Notes: generated by a model not told the origin, from the sequence alone. DNA of 64,000 nt from Tuctoria greenei (GCA_036927565.1 JAYESD010000004.1:66400933-66464932); one strand, 5' to 3'; counted from the stretch's first letter, positions 43,493 to 56,035 are shown. Translations and numbers: made by a program.

Positions 43493-46400
43493 TGTGACAT
43501 CCGGTTCCGAAAATGAACCTAGTGCAGTATATGTGTGCCCAGGATGTTTAACACACATATTTAAGTGCATCGGAAACGATATACAGATTATTACCACATC
43601 TCAAGTTATTAAATTAGTACTTTAATTACTAAATTCAAAATATCCTCGAATACAAGATCTAATGAATATTAATGACAAGTTCTAACTAATGCAGCAGAAA
43701 TAAACTAATTAAGCAACTAAGCAAACTAAGCAAAAGGGATAGCGCAGCTCCATGCAACACCACAGCCAAAGCTGACGGTAGAAAGGCCTAGAACTCCGCA
43801 TTATCGCCATTAAACTCACAGTCCTGACCTTCAACTGTTGGGGGGGGGGGTTTGCAAGAGTGAGTACATGTCATACTCACCAAGTGTGCAAAGTATGACA
43901 TGTGGCTGATTCAAATGATGAATGTAATAATGGCTAAGTGCTGAAAAGTACATTAAAACATTTGAAAAGCTATATGTATTATGGATGTGAAGTAAACCCA
44001 TCATAAACCATGTAAACATCTTAATACAACTGCATATTTGATTACCATCATACCATTAACCATATTCAAAGCCATAGTTAATCCATAACCAGCCATATCC
44101 ATTATCAAACCATAACCATTACCAAACCATAGCCATACCAAAAAAACCATCCCAATACCAAAACCCTTCTAATCATGGAAGTTGTCCAGGTGCTCATAAC
44201 CTAAAACACGACTATCATGATAAATTTATTACACTCTGCAGAGTTTGAACCGCTTTACCCACGTGTTTGTGATTTCATCACCCTTCGGCGAGTAAAGAAC
44301 CTCCCTTATGCCAATTACACTTCCTTTGGTGTATGGCCAAGAGATCACAAAATACCCTTTACAAAGGGATTACTAGCCTATTTAGACCCCACTGAGGTTT
44401 CACCGGTGGTGATGTCTCCTACAAAGCACATCTTCAACCAACGGCCCCCTCTTGAGCCATTCGGATCCTAGGATAGTCCCACCAATCATCAACAAACCCA
44501 ATCCGACTACCCCTTCGCCGAGCATCCATAATAGTCCTCATTGGCACTGTAGTCCTGGCTTATTCTCGCATGAATCGGTCCTTAGATCTAAAGCAAGCAA
44601 ACCACCATGACATCCAACCCATCCACATACCGGGCTTGCTTAGATCACCCATTACCATATCATATTGACCAGTTCACATTAACCAAAATATCATTAATGC
44701 ATAATTAAATGTGTAGTGTTGTTTTCCCACCCCAATTAATTAAGTGAAGCAAAAAGGTAAAAAGCCCTTCCCGACTTTCTACCATAAATTCCAGGCGACA
44801 AGGGTGGTCAAACAACGCTAGTAAACTTCCTACCATAGGATTCCCATCAAATTGACACAAGCATGCAGTTTGCAAACAAAACATTTATCTTAAGAATACG
44901 ATCAATATGCTTCAAGGACACTTGCCTTGTTCCGACGGATAGGGTTGCTCAAGCGCTTCGAAGTCTTGGTTCTGAAAATCCTCGTACACGACCTCTTGAG
45001 CACTTCCCTCTACTTGTGATCACACATACAAGAAAATACATACAAATCAACATGATGCCCACATACTAATCAACATGCGACGAAATGCATGCATTCAAAG
45101 TAGAATTATTAATTAACTATGGTTGTTTATTAATTAGATGCAACTAGTTCATACATGTTTATGCGGGTTTACACGGGTTTTAGGGAGAATTAATGCTGCA
45201 GAAAATAAATTGATAGTGCGACTACGATGAAATTACGTCTACTAGATTTAATACGTCGCTAAAATTTGCATCGAAAAAATGAACCCTACCGTAGATGTGA
45301 CGACTTCGACGATCGCGGGATGAAGGCGACGTGTAGATGAAGTGGATGGCGCAACAGTCCTCCGGCGGCATGACGACGAGGACGCAACAACGACGACGAT
45401 ATCCGGCGGACGACGACACCCTCCTCTTTTTCTTCCTCTTCCTTCTCTGGCGGTGCCTCTGTTCTTCTCCTCTTTTTTTTCTCTATCGGCGGCTAGGGTT
45501 TCTGGCATCGTTGCTTCTGGTGTCGAAACCCACAGAGTCCTCCGGTCCTTTTATAGGCGCTGGGCGCTCTGTACCGAGTCGGTACCGTGGCCAGAGGCCG
45601 GCTCGGCCTAGGGCCAGCGCGGCTGGCGCGCGAGTGGCCGCTCGGCCGACTCGGGTGCGAGGCCGACGCAGGCGGGGTGCGTGGGGTCGCACTGGACGTG
45701 AGGGGTTGCGCGGGCGGGAGCGGGGTGCTGGGTGGGTCGGGCGGTGGGGCGAGCGGGGCCAGGCGCGGGGCTGGCGCTGTCGGGCGCAGGAGCGGACCGG
45801 CTCGGGCGGACTGGCTGGCCGGGCGGTGCTGCGTTTTTTCTTTTTTTATTTATACTTTCTTTTTTATTATTATTTATTTACATATATTTTCTTTTTTATC
45901 TAGCATTTTATATTTTTTCTATCTGTTTATTATTTATATTTTTTATACTTATTTTAATATCGGTTATTTTCATATTATTTGTTATTTACATATATATATA
46001 TATATATGTTTCATTATTGTTATTTATATCTCTATCATTCATTATTATTCATTTTCCATCTATAATAAATTTTCTTTCCTAATTACTTTTTTATTGTATA
46101 AAATTTCTAATTTAATTTTAATATATATCTAGTAACTTAGTATATGCCTAAATGTGGATGCATGTGCATAGACGATTTAGTTTATTTTATTATTCTTGTT
46201 AACTATTGTTTCTTCTTCCATATTATCTTTTCCGTTTCCTTTCATTTATTTTCTTCCATATTCATTATGCTAATTTAATTTCTTTTAATATACTTACTCT
46301 GGTAAATAAATTTCTTTTATCTTATTTATTTTGGTAATAAATTTTCAATACATGAGGATGAATGCAAAAATGCAAAATGCAATATGAGATGCATATATTT

Positions 46401-46496
46401 TATATTTTTATTTATAAAAACAATTTCCTCCCATTATTAACTCTAAATTCCCATTTAAATTTTTAATTGCAGAAACTCGGAAATCAGGGTGTTACA
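43493..46496 (-). repeat. A'1 LTR 1 (3' LTR in sense)
   Basis: 3,004 bp, TGTGACATCCGG ... GGGTGTTACA. The first ~1.6 kb resembles the family A LTR; the rest does not. A GC-rich block (about 45,590-45,835) is followed abruptly by an AT-rich tract (45,836-46,480). Minus-strand TATAAAAGG at 45,548-45,556. Open frames crossing it are not genes. Confidence 0.92.
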
Positions 46497-46983
46497 GTCC
46501 TACCCCCCCCCCCCCCTTGAAATGAATCTCGCCCTCGAGATTCGGATAGGCTGAAGAAGAGACTTGGAAACAAAAATTTTAAAATCCCTTTCATATTTAA
46601 ATTAGCCAAGTTTGGAAATTTTGAGATGTTACAATCTACCCCCTTAAAAGGAATCTCGCCCTCGAGATTCGGACGGATTAAAGAAGATATGAGAAAACCC
46701 TTGATAACATCTTCATGCTTCCATGTAGCTTCATCCGGGTTCATGAATCTTCTTGTAGTGACAATCTTCCACAGAAGTAGAGACAGGAATGAAGATAGAA
46801 GGAATCCCAATCTATATGCATGCATCAAGGGATATGAAACTAAACAACTACCTATACTAGCCTAGGTGGACATGGCAATGCTAAAGCATCACAAAATCCT
46901 CTATTAAGCACACAAGCAAACAAGATATATAGCAAACAGCACTCTAAGCAAAAACACCATGACATACTGGGCCTTGTTGGCCT
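46497..46983 (-). pseudogene. A'1 mini internal region 1 with chromodomain remnant
   Basis: Polypurine tract (a run of 14 C on plus at about 46,503-46,516), then the end of pol on minus: WKIVTTRRFM, then PDEATWKHEDVIKGFL and PNLEGEIPFKG, the C-terminal chromodomain. The next DNA is already the gag leader, so gag through integrase are deleted. GAATCTCG-CCCT-CGAGATTC palindromes lie at about 46,525 and 46,650, the second beside another GATGTTACAATCTACCCCC, so the LTR/PPT junction is duplicated. Confidence 0.8.
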
Positions 46984-48940
46984 TGTAGTCCTGGTTTATT
47001 CTCGCATGAACCGGTCCTTAGATCTAAAGCAAGCAAACCACCATGATATCCAACCCATCCACATACCGAGCTTGCTTAGAGCACCCATCACCATATCATA
47101 TTGACCAGTTCACATTAACCAAAATATCGTTAGTGCATAATTAAATGTGTAGTGTTGTTTTCCCATCCCAATTAATTAAGCGAAGCAAAAAGGTAAAAAT
47201 ACCTTCCCTACTTTCTATTATAAATTCCAGGCGACAAGAGTGGTCAAACAACGCTATTAAACTTCCTACAATAGGATTCCCATCAAATTGACACAAGCAT
47301 GCAGTTTGCAAACAAAACATTTATTTTAAGAATATGATCAATGTGCTTCAAGGACACTTGCCTTGTTCCGACGGATAGGGTTGCTCAAGAGCTTCGAAGT
47401 CTTGGTTCTGAAAATCCTCGTACACGACCTCTTGAGCACTTCCCTCTACTCGTGATCACACATACAAGAAAATACATACAAATCAACATGATATACACAT
47501 ACTAATCAACATGCGATGACATGCATGCATTCAAAGTACAATTATTAATTAACTATGGTTGTTTATTAATTAGATGCAACTAGTTCATACGTGTTTATGC
47601 GGGTTTACAAGGGTTTTAGCGAGAATTAATACTACCGAAAATAAATTGATAGTGCGACTACGATTAAATTACATCTACTAGATTTAATACGTTGCTAAAA
47701 TTCACATCGGAAAAATGAATCCTACTGTAGATGTGACGGCTTCGACAATCGCGGGACGAAGGCGACGCGTAGACGATGTGGATGGCACAACGGTCCTCCG
47801 GCGTCACAACGACGATGACGCGATGACGACGATGATCTCCGGCAGACAACGGCGCCCTCCTCTTTTTCTTCCTCTTCCTTCCCTGGCGGTGCTTCTCTTC
47901 TTCTCCTCTTTTTTTTTCTCTATTGGCGGCTAGGGTTTCTGGCGTTGTTGCTTCTGGTGTCGAAACCCATGGAGTCCTCCGGTCCTTTTATAGGTGCAGG
48001 GCGCTCTGTACTGAGTCGGTAGTGTGACCAGAGGCCGGCTCGGCCTGGGGCCAGTGCGGTTGGCGCGCGAGTGGCCGCTCGGTCGACTCGGGTGCGAGGC
48101 CGACGCGGGCGGGGCACGTGGGGTCGCGCTGGGCGCGAGGGGTCGCGCGGGCGGGAGCGGGGTGCTGTGTGGGTCGGGCGGCGTGGTGAGCGGGGCCAGG
48201 CGTGGGGCTGGCGCGGTCGGGAGCGGGGGCGCAGGAGCGGGTCGGCTCAGGCGGACTGGCCGGCCGGGCGGTGCTGCGTTTTTTCTTCTTTTTTTATTTA
48301 TACTTTCTTTTTTATTATTATTTTTGTACTTATATTTTCTTTTTTTATCTAGCATTATATATTTTTTCTATCTCTTTATTATTTATATTTTTATACTTAT
48401 TTTAATATCGGTTATTTTCATATTATTTGTTATTTACATATATATATATATGTTTAATTATTGTGATTTATATCTCTATCATTCATTATTATTCATTTTC
48501 CTTCTATAATAAATTTTCTTTCTTAATTACTTTTCTATTATATAAAATTTCAAATTTGATTCTAATATATATCTAATAACTTAGTATATGCCTAAATGTG
48601 AATGCATGTGCATAGACGATTTAGTTTATTTTATTATTCTTGTTAACTATTGTTTATTCTTCCATATTATCTTTTCCGTTTTCTTTCATTTCTTTTCTTC
48701 CATATTCGTAATGCTAATTTAATTTCTTTTAATGTACTTACTCTGGTAAATAAATTTCTTTTAGCTTATTTATTTCGGTAATAAATTTTCAATACATGAG
48801 GATGAATGCAAAAATGCAAAATGCAATATGAGATGCATATATTTTAAATTTTTATTTATAAAAACAATTTCCTCCCATTATTAACTCTAAATTCCCATTT
48901 AAATTTTTAATTGCCGAAACTCAGAAATCAGGGTGTTACA
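46984..48940 (-). repeat. A'1 LTR 2 (truncated)
   Basis: It matches LTR 1 from about position 44,547 to the end, starting TGTAGTCCTGG; roughly the first 1.05 kb is missing. Minus-strand TATAAAAGG at about 47,984. Same GC-to-AT step at about 48,280. Confidence 0.9.
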
Positions 48941-49482
48941 ATTCTACCCCCCTTGAAATGAATCTCGCCCTCGAGATTCGAATAGGCTGAAGAAGAGATT
49001 TGGAAACAAAAATTTTAAAATCCCTTTCATATTTAAATTAGCCAAGTTTGAAAATTTTGGGATGTTACAATCTACCCCCCTTAAAAGTAATGTCGCCCTC
49101 GAGATTCGGACAGATTAAAGAAGATATGGGAAAACCCTTGATAACATCTTCACGCTTCCATATAGCTTCATCCGAGGCCATGAATCTTCTTGTAGTGACA
49201 ATCTTCCACAAAAGTAGAGACAGGAATGAAGATAGAAGGAATCCCAATCTATATGCATGCATCAAGGAATATGAAACTAAACAACTACCTATACTAGCCC
49301 AGGTGGACATGGCAATGCTAAAGCATCCCAAAATCCTCTATTAAGCACACAAGCAAACAATATATATAGCAAACAACACTCTAAGCAAAAAGACATCGAT
49401 TCCTATGTGCTCCTATGTGCTCTAAAGTGTCCATTCTATCTAGGCCGCATCCTACGGTCAACCTGTGGCTCTGATACCAATC
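48941..49482 (-). pseudogene. A'1 mini internal region 2 with primer site
   Basis: Same content as internal region 1 (DEAIWKREDVIKGFP and NLEGDI on minus), again with the doubled PPT side (48,945 and about 49,070). It continues through the gag leader to a Met-tRNA primer site (minus GATTGGTATCAGAGCC, 49,467-49,482). This region is complete from PPT to primer site. Confidence 0.8.
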
Positions 49483-52400
49483 TGTGACACCTGGTTTCGA
49501 AAATGAACCAAGTGCAGTATATGTGTGCCCAGGATGTTTAACACACATATACAAGTGCATCACAAACAATATACAGATAAATACCACAACTCAAGTTATT
49601 AAATAAGTACTTTAATTACTAAATTCAAAATATCCTCAAATACATACTCTAATGAATATTAACGACAAGTTCTAACTAATGCAACGGAAATAAAATAATT
49701 AAGCAACTAAGCAAATTAAGCAACAGGGATAGCGCAGCTCCATGCAACACCACAGGCAAAGCTAACAGTAGACACGACCTAGAACTCCGAATTATCACCG
49801 TTAAACTCACAATCCTGACCTGCAACTGTTGGGGGGGGGGACTGCAAGAGTGAGTACATGTCGTACTCAGCAAATGTGGAAAGTATAACATGTTGCTGAT
49901 TCAAATGACGAATGTAATAATGGCTAAGTGCTGAAAAGTACATTAAAACATTTGAAAAGCAATATGTATTATGTATGTGAAGTAAACCCATCGTAAACCA
50001 TGTAACCGTCTTAATACCAGTCCATATTCATTACCATCATACCATTAACCATATTCAATGCCATAGTTAACCCATAACCAGCCATATCCATTACCAAACC
50101 ATAACCATTACCAAACCATAACCATCCCGAAAATCATCCCAATACCAAAACCCTTCTAATCATGGAAGTTGTCCAGGTGCTCATAACCGAGAGCACGGCT
50201 ATCATGATAGTTTTATTAGACTCTGCGGAGTTTATACCGCTTTACCCATGTGTTTGTGATTTCATCACCCGTCGACGACTAAAGAACCTCCCTTATGCTA
50301 ATTACACTTCCTTTGGTGTATGTCCAAGAGATCGCAAAATAGCCTTTACAAAGGGATTACTAGCCTATTTAGACCCCACTGAGGTTTCACCGGTGGTGAT
50401 GTCTCCTAAAGAGCACATATTCAACCAAGGGCCCCCTCTTGAGCCATTCGGATCCCAGGGTAGTCCCACCAATCATCAACAAACCCAATCCGACTATCCC
50501 TTCCTCGAGCATCCATAATGGTCCAAATAGCACTGGCAAAGCCCTAATTAATCAGCTACGCCACACCCATACTTGGCCTCGTGGTGGCACTGTAGTCCTG
50601 GCTTATTCTCGCATGAACTGGTCCTTAGATCTAAAGCAAGCAAACCACCATGACATCCAACCAATCCACATACCTGGCTTGCTTAGATCACCCATTAACA
50701 TATCATATTGACCAGTTCACATTAGCAAAAATATCATTAATGCATAATTAGATGTGTAGTGTTGTTTTCCCATCCCAATTAATTAAGCAAAGCAAAAAGG
50801 TAAAAATCCCTTCCCGACTTTCTACCACAAATTCCAGGCGACAAGGGTGGTCAAACAACGCTAGTAAACTTCCTACCATAGGATTCCCATCAAATTGACA
50901 CAAGCATGCAGTTTGCAAAAAAAAACATTTATTTTAAGAATAGGATCAATATGCTTCAAGGACACTTGCCTTGTTCTGACGGACAGGGTTGCTCAAGCAC
51001 TTCAAAGTCTTGGTTCTGAAAATCCTCGTGCACGACCTTTTGAGCACTTCCCTCAACTCGTGATCACACATACAAGAAAATACATACAAATCAACATGAT
51101 GCACACATACTAATCAACATGCGATGACATGTATGCATGCAAAGTACAATTATTAAATATGGTTGTTTATTAATTAGATGCAACTAGTTCATACATGTTT
51201 ATGCGGGTTTACGGGGGTTTTAGCAAGAATTAATGCTGCTAAAAATAAATTGATAGTGGGACTACAATTAAATTATGTCTACTAGATCTAATACGTCGCT
51301 AAAATTCGCATCGGAAAAGCGAATCCTACCGTAGATGTGATGGCTTCGACGATCGCGGGACGAAGGCGACACGTAGATGAAGTGGATGGCGCAACGGTCC
51401 TCCGGCGGCATGATGACGACGATCTCCGACAGACGACGGCACCCTCCTCTTTTTGTTCCTCTTCCTTCCCTGGCGGTTCCTCTGTTCTTCTCTTTTTTTT
51501 TCTCTATCGGCGGCTAGGGTTTCTGGTGTCGTTGCATTTGGTGTTGAAACCCACGGAGTCCTCCGGTCCTTTTATAGGCGCAGGGCGCTCTGTACCGAGT
51601 CGGTACTGTGGCCAGAGGCCGGCTCGGCCTGGGGCCTGCGCGGCTGGCGCGCGAGTGGCCGCTCGGCCGACATGGGTGCGAGGCTAACGCGGGCGGGGCG
51701 CGTGGGGTCGCACTGGGCACGAGGGGTCGCGCGTGCGGGAGGGGGTGCTGGGTGGGTCGGGCGGCGGGGCGAGCAGGGCCAGGCGCGGTCGGGCAAGGGG
51801 GCGCGGGAGCGGGCCAACTCGGGTGGACTGGTCGGCCGGGCGGTGCTGCGTTTTCCTTCTTTTTTTATTTACACTTTTTTTATTATTTATCTACTTATAT
51901 TTTCTTTTTTATCTAGCATTATATTTTTTTTCTATCTGTTTATTATTTATATTTTTTATACTTATTTTAATATCGATTATGTTCATATTATTTTTTATTT
52001 ACATATGTATATATGTTTCATTATTGCTATTTATATCTCTATCATTCATTATTATTCATTTTCCTTCTATAAATTTTCTTTCCTAATAACTTTTCTATTG
52101 TATAAAATTTCTAATTTGATTTTATTATATATCTAGTAACTTAGTATATGCCTAAATTTTAATGCATGTGCATAGACGATTTAGTTTATTTTATTATTCT
52201 TGTTAAGTATTGTTTTTTCTTCCATATTATCTTTTATTTCTTTTCTTCCATATTCGTTATGCTAATTTAATTTCTTTTAATGTACTTACTCAGGTAAATC
52301 AATTTCCATTAGCTTATTTATTTTGGTAATAAATTTTCAATACATGAGGATGAATGCAAAAATGCAAAATGCAATATGAGATGCATATATTTTATATTTT

Positions 52401-52488
52401 TATTTATAAAAGCAATTTCCTTCCATTATTAACTCTAAATTCCCATTTAAATTTTTAATTGCCGAAACTCGATAATCAGGGTGTTACA
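49483..52488 (-). repeat. A'1 LTR 3 (5' LTR in sense)
   Basis: 3,006 bp, TGTGACACCTGG ... GGGTGTTACA. Minus-strand TATAAAAGG at 51,568-51,576. GC block about 51,600-51,850, then AT-rich DNA to about 52,420. Confidence 0.92.
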
Positions 52489-53304
52489 CCTATTTGTTGT
52501 CTCGAGCCACGTGGCTCCTCCTTAAGGTCCATGTGGATACTACGGACCCCATATCTGAGGTAGAGGGGTCCTGGGCTTTTGGACACGTGGCGCCCTCAGA
52601 CCCTGCCATGGCTAGGAGGTAGGGCACCTAGGCGGCTTTAGCCTGTGCACGAGGGTACCCGGTATGCCGGGTACTGACAGTGCCACATATGTGTTGGACC
52701 TCTAATAAACCATTTAATAAGTTTAAGGGTCTCTAAATGCGTCTTAGAAGTTCATAGACCTAAGTGACACGATCTCACAAGTTCATGGATTATTGACGCA
52801 TTTAACTCTTTTTCTTTTCTTGTGTCTTGTACTTTTTTCTTGTGTTTTGTAATATATTGTTAATGAATAAATCTGTTATCTGTGTTCATCTGTGTTATGA
52901 ATATTATCTTGTGTGTTCAACTGTGAATGAATGAATGTGTTCATCGTGTTCCTCAGGAATGACTATTTGGTTATCAAGTGAATGTGCTCCACATTCGTTC
53001 ACTGATATGTTCATGTCTGTCTGTAACAGAAGACAAAAGAGAAGTGCTTTCATTAAAGTTCGCCTCATTTCTTTCACAAATAGGAGACATTCTTTATTAG
53101 ATGCACGTCCCTCGTTTGTCAGAGAGGAGGGCATGCCTCGGATCCCAACTTAAATGGGACGGGTTGTATAGTAACGCGTCTCCTTGTACGTTCCACTGAG
53201 TCATGCCAGATCCTCGCTGAAGCGGGCTTGTCTCGCTTAACCTTATCAGAGACGATTGTCTTTGAGCACGTTGCCCATCTTTGTCTCCTATTTGGATTTC
53301 TTAC

Positions 53305-53351
53305 GTAGTGATATCATCTGGATCAGATTCATCATTCTTTTCTTCATTCAC
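53305..53351 (-). pseudogene. Possible exon b of an unidentified minus-strand gene
   Basis: After an acceptor (TTATTATAG) the minus strand reads VNEEKNDESDPDDIT and ends at a strong donor (ACTAC|GTAAGAAAT). Its phase fits the end of exon a at 53,671. The acidic composition gives no function. Confidence 0.35.
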
Positions 53352-53670
53352 CTATAATAACACAAGATCAGACATGCAAATTTAAGATGAACAGGCTACA
53401 TGACACATAAGGCTGCATGGTCCCTTGATAACTACAGCACGAAACAACACAAGTTACCAGTCCAGCTAATGAAATCCTCAGTGTAGCACATTTGATGCAT
53501 GACCACACATAATCTCCAAGATAATGTATGCATTTCTAAACACAATAAGTGAAAAGCTAATATACAGCTGGTTTACAGAGCAACAAAGTTCTTACATGGA
53601 CAGTGAAAATAAAGTACTGCAGCAAGCATATCATTATCATCGAATCCCAAATGTTAGGTTGAATCCATAC

Positions 53671-53752
53671 CTCTTCATTCACATACTTGAAATATCTAGC
53701 AAAATCATCTAGGATTTCAGTATCAGCCATGAGGGAAGTGACACCTTGGAAT
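53671..53752 (-). pseudogene. Possible exon a of an unidentified minus-strand gene
   Basis: Minus-strand 82 nt between an acceptor (TATATCTAG) and a donor (GAAGAG|GTATGG). It encodes FQGVTSLMADTEILDDFARY and FKYVNEE. Codon use and splice borders look genic, but the protein is not recognised. It may belong to a host gene broken by the neighbouring insertions or be a captured fragment. Confidence 0.4.
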
Positions 53753-54850
53753 CTAGATATACCAAGGCACATATGTCATAAAGAGTATAAGAGATATTTT
53801 TGAAAAATTATAAGTAACAACAGAATTAAATATATCTTTTCCTTGCTGCAGCGATCCAATCCATTGTACAAATCAGTGTGTACCATTTATGGATCAAGAT
53901 AGGATCAACCTCGCGGGTGTGTCGGAGGCTCGGAGTTCGAGCGAGGTCGCGCCTGCGCCTCTGATCGAGGCCGCACCTGTGCCTCCGATGAGGCCACAAG
54001 GGACTTACGTTGTCGAGGGTTAGAAACTTAGGGTTTGACTCCGACTGCCACTGCCGGTGTTACGGACTTATGGTGTTGAATTCGGGATGGTGCGGACATG
54101 CGGTGGACTAAGTGGGCTACATGGCCTGTGGTGGACTGGTACTTGTTTGGGCCAAATACTGAATGCAATAAAAATAGTATGAAAACGGGATATCCCAACT
54201 TAAAAACAAGAACTGAAGAAATGGTCAAAAAAACTCATAAACCATTTTTGATTCCGAACCCGATTGACTCCATCCTATTTTCTTATCAATTCCGAATAAA
54301 TCCGGAATAATTCGAATACTTGAAAAAAAAACGGTATATGGTACGGAAAGGAACGAGGTTTTCTAGTCCCATTTTCATCTATACTCGTCTTCCACCCTGC
54401 TTCACCATTGACTGCAGTTCGACACAGTCTTCACAACTAATTTATTTATTTAAATTGATTTTATTAAAATAATAAATATAATTTTTAAAAAAGAACAGTT
54501 ATACGCTATTCTTCACAAAATACTGGTGTTTTAGGCTTTGCATTCATATAATCATTGCATGGTAGCGTGAGAATAATCAATGACTCCAGTGACTGTCTGA
54601 ATTGCGCCCCGGCCAGTGCTGCCGGTCCCCTAAAGCGGCACACGAATGCAGTGTGTATTGAAAAGATTTCAGTGTCTGCTAGTTTCTTTTTCCTGAATGT
54701 TCAAGGTCCATTAGTTGCCAACCAAGCCCAAAATTTTTTTGCGGGCTGTATAATTCTATAAGGAGACAAACTTATTATGCCCATTTTTTAGATAATGGAA
54801 AACAAAAGTTCCCACCTTCCACTTGGTGGAAGTGAAGGCCTCGCTATTAC

Positions 54851-55975
54851 TACTGATGACAGCGTGTCGGGTTTGGATCCGTTAAAGCAAAAACCCGACA
54901 TGACATAAAAATTGCTCGTGTAAATTTCTTTTACCCGAACTAGCACCTGCGGATAAAAAATAATAATCGAATCCGAACCCAACATATTTTGGACGGATTG
55001 TACCCGCCAAGTATGAGGAAGTCTATGAAGTGGAGAAGGCCCCCAGCCTCCTTTTAACCTCGCGGTTGGCTGGCCACTGCTTTTCGCCCAGGGAGGCGGG
55101 ACTAAATTCTAGTTAGTCCCATGCTCCCTGCATCCCTCCCGTAGCTATGCATAAATGGGCTATTACATTATGGCCCGCTTGTCCCAGCTTGTACAGCTAA
55201 CTCTGCGATTGGCCCAGCTTGTCCCATGCAGCTAGGGTTAAGCGGGGGTCGGGGTTACCGCGGGGCCACGGGCGACGCACAGCGGCTGGGGGCCGGCATC
55301 GACAAAAGGGGTGGCGGCGCTGTCGGCTTGAGAAGACGACGGACCTGCTTCAGGCATCAATTTGCAAAGGGGTCAATGGATTTGAGCTAGCTCCGAATAA
55401 TGGCAACCATGGCGGGTAGTGGCTGCGGCTAGTTCGAAGGCGAGGGGAAAACGGCTCGGGGACAGACCGGAGAGATGGAGTCGAGGTCGGAAATGCTCAC
55501 CCTGGGAAATGAGGGCAGACGTGTCTGCTTCAGCTGCCATGGCTGGTCACCATGAGTGCTGCTGCTCTGGTTCAGTAGAGGGAAGAGAATGAGGTTGCTG
55601 CTGTTTCGCACCCAGAAGGAAGACCACCGGGTGGTTTCTGCAATTAAAGAAAAAGTGGCTTTTGGATAAATGTTGTGACAATTGGGAGAAGGCCAGTAGC
55701 ATGTGTTCATGGTACAGACAATGGGTGCTTCGGGTTAGGGTTGGCTATGGGCTGACTGAGTTAATTTGTTGCCTGGTAGTATGTTGTAGGCCGAATTTGA
55801 AATTTTGGATAAATCATCGGGTACTCGCGGGTAGAAAATAAAATATGCACCCGTATTTGTAAAATATCGGGGTCGGGTATGGGTCTCACCCCACAGATAA
55901 AAGTTCGTACCCGTAGCCACATCAGGTGCAATATCCGTCTAGTACCCGAATCCGCGGGTACAATTGCCATCCCTA
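54851..55975. mobile_element. Probable hAT-type relic, non-autonomous
   Basis: The ends TACTGATGACA (54,851) and, reverse-complemented, TAGGGATGGCA (55,975) agree at 8 of 11 positions. Flanks GCTATTAC (54,843-54,850) and GTTATTAC (55,976-55,983) fit an 8-bp TSD with one change. Subterminal DNA is rich in ACCCG and CGGGTA words, as in several plant hAT families. A GC-richer middle (55,220-55,560) has short frames of unknown meaning; no hAT transposase was seen. Confidence 0.5.
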
Positions 55976-56035
55976 GTTATTACAGACACCCAATCTCAAA
56001 AAATGCAAGGAGCCACCAACTACTAGATGGTTACT

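Larger units (their letters stand above)
43493..52488 (-). mobile_element. A'1: internally deleted Tekay relative with three LTRs
   Basis: Order on plus: full LTR (43,493-46,496), about 490 bp internal, partial LTR (46,984-48,940), about 542 bp internal, full LTR (49,483-52,488). Flanks are CCTGT (43,488-43,492) and CCTAT (52,489-52,493), a TSD with one change. No gag, RT, RNase H or integrase is present. Each internal piece joins the chromodomain end directly to the gag leader, so nearly all coding DNA is gone. Inserted in the LTR of E. Confidence 0.9.
1..52680 (-). mobile_element. Outer Tat-like Ty3/gypsy element E, non-autonomous, heavily interrupted
   Basis: Read on the minus strand this is LTR (42,916-52,680), primer site, gag, protease and a long 3' non-coding part that runs off the window at position 1. 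Gag and protease are of the kind found in grass Tat-lineage (RIRE2/Retrosat2-like) elements. No reverse transcriptase, RNase H or integrase was found in the roughly 5.2 kb of internal DNA that is really E, so it looks non-autonomous. It is interrupted by A1 at 3,132-40,820 and by A'1 at 43,493-52,488. The protease reading frame resumes exactly across the A1 insertion once one TGAGG copy is removed, which proves both parts belong to one element. The far LTR is outside the window, so its TSD cannot be checked. Confidence 0.85.
42916..52680 (-). repeat. E 5' LTR (interrupted by A'1)
   Basis: LTR sequence is 42,916-43,492 and 52,494-52,680, about 764 bp. On the minus strand it starts TGTCAGTACCCGGCATACCG and ends ACACTTCGACA. 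Minus-strand TATAAAAGG at 43,164-43,172. The flanking DNA after 52,680 begins GTGCC. Confidence 0.85.
52681..54842. other. Flanking DNA without a clear element
   Basis: AT-rich DNA (52,680-53,000), then mixed composition. Two short minus-strand exon-like stretches are listed separately. The frames at 52,904-53,153 on both strands have no recognised motif. A GC-rich patch at about 53,910-54,060 is unassigned. Confidence 0.4.

Noticed and set aside
45337..46132. Open frames of 180-190 codons in A' LTRs (also 48,024-48,509 and 51,453-52,136)
   Set aside because: They cross the GC-to-AT step within LTRs, change from Arg/Gly-rich to Phe/Ile/Tyr-rich at that point, and are antisense to the element.
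53100..53290. Possible exon reading RLSETSPLQRGSGMTQW on minus
   Set aside because: No acceptor in phase with exon b, and no recognisable protein.
55735..55975. Small hAT MITE with ends TAGGGTTGGC and GCCATCCCTA
   Set aside because: The ends match, but the flanks CTTCGGGT and GTTATTAC are not a duplication. The pairing of 54,851 with 55,975 has a better TSD.
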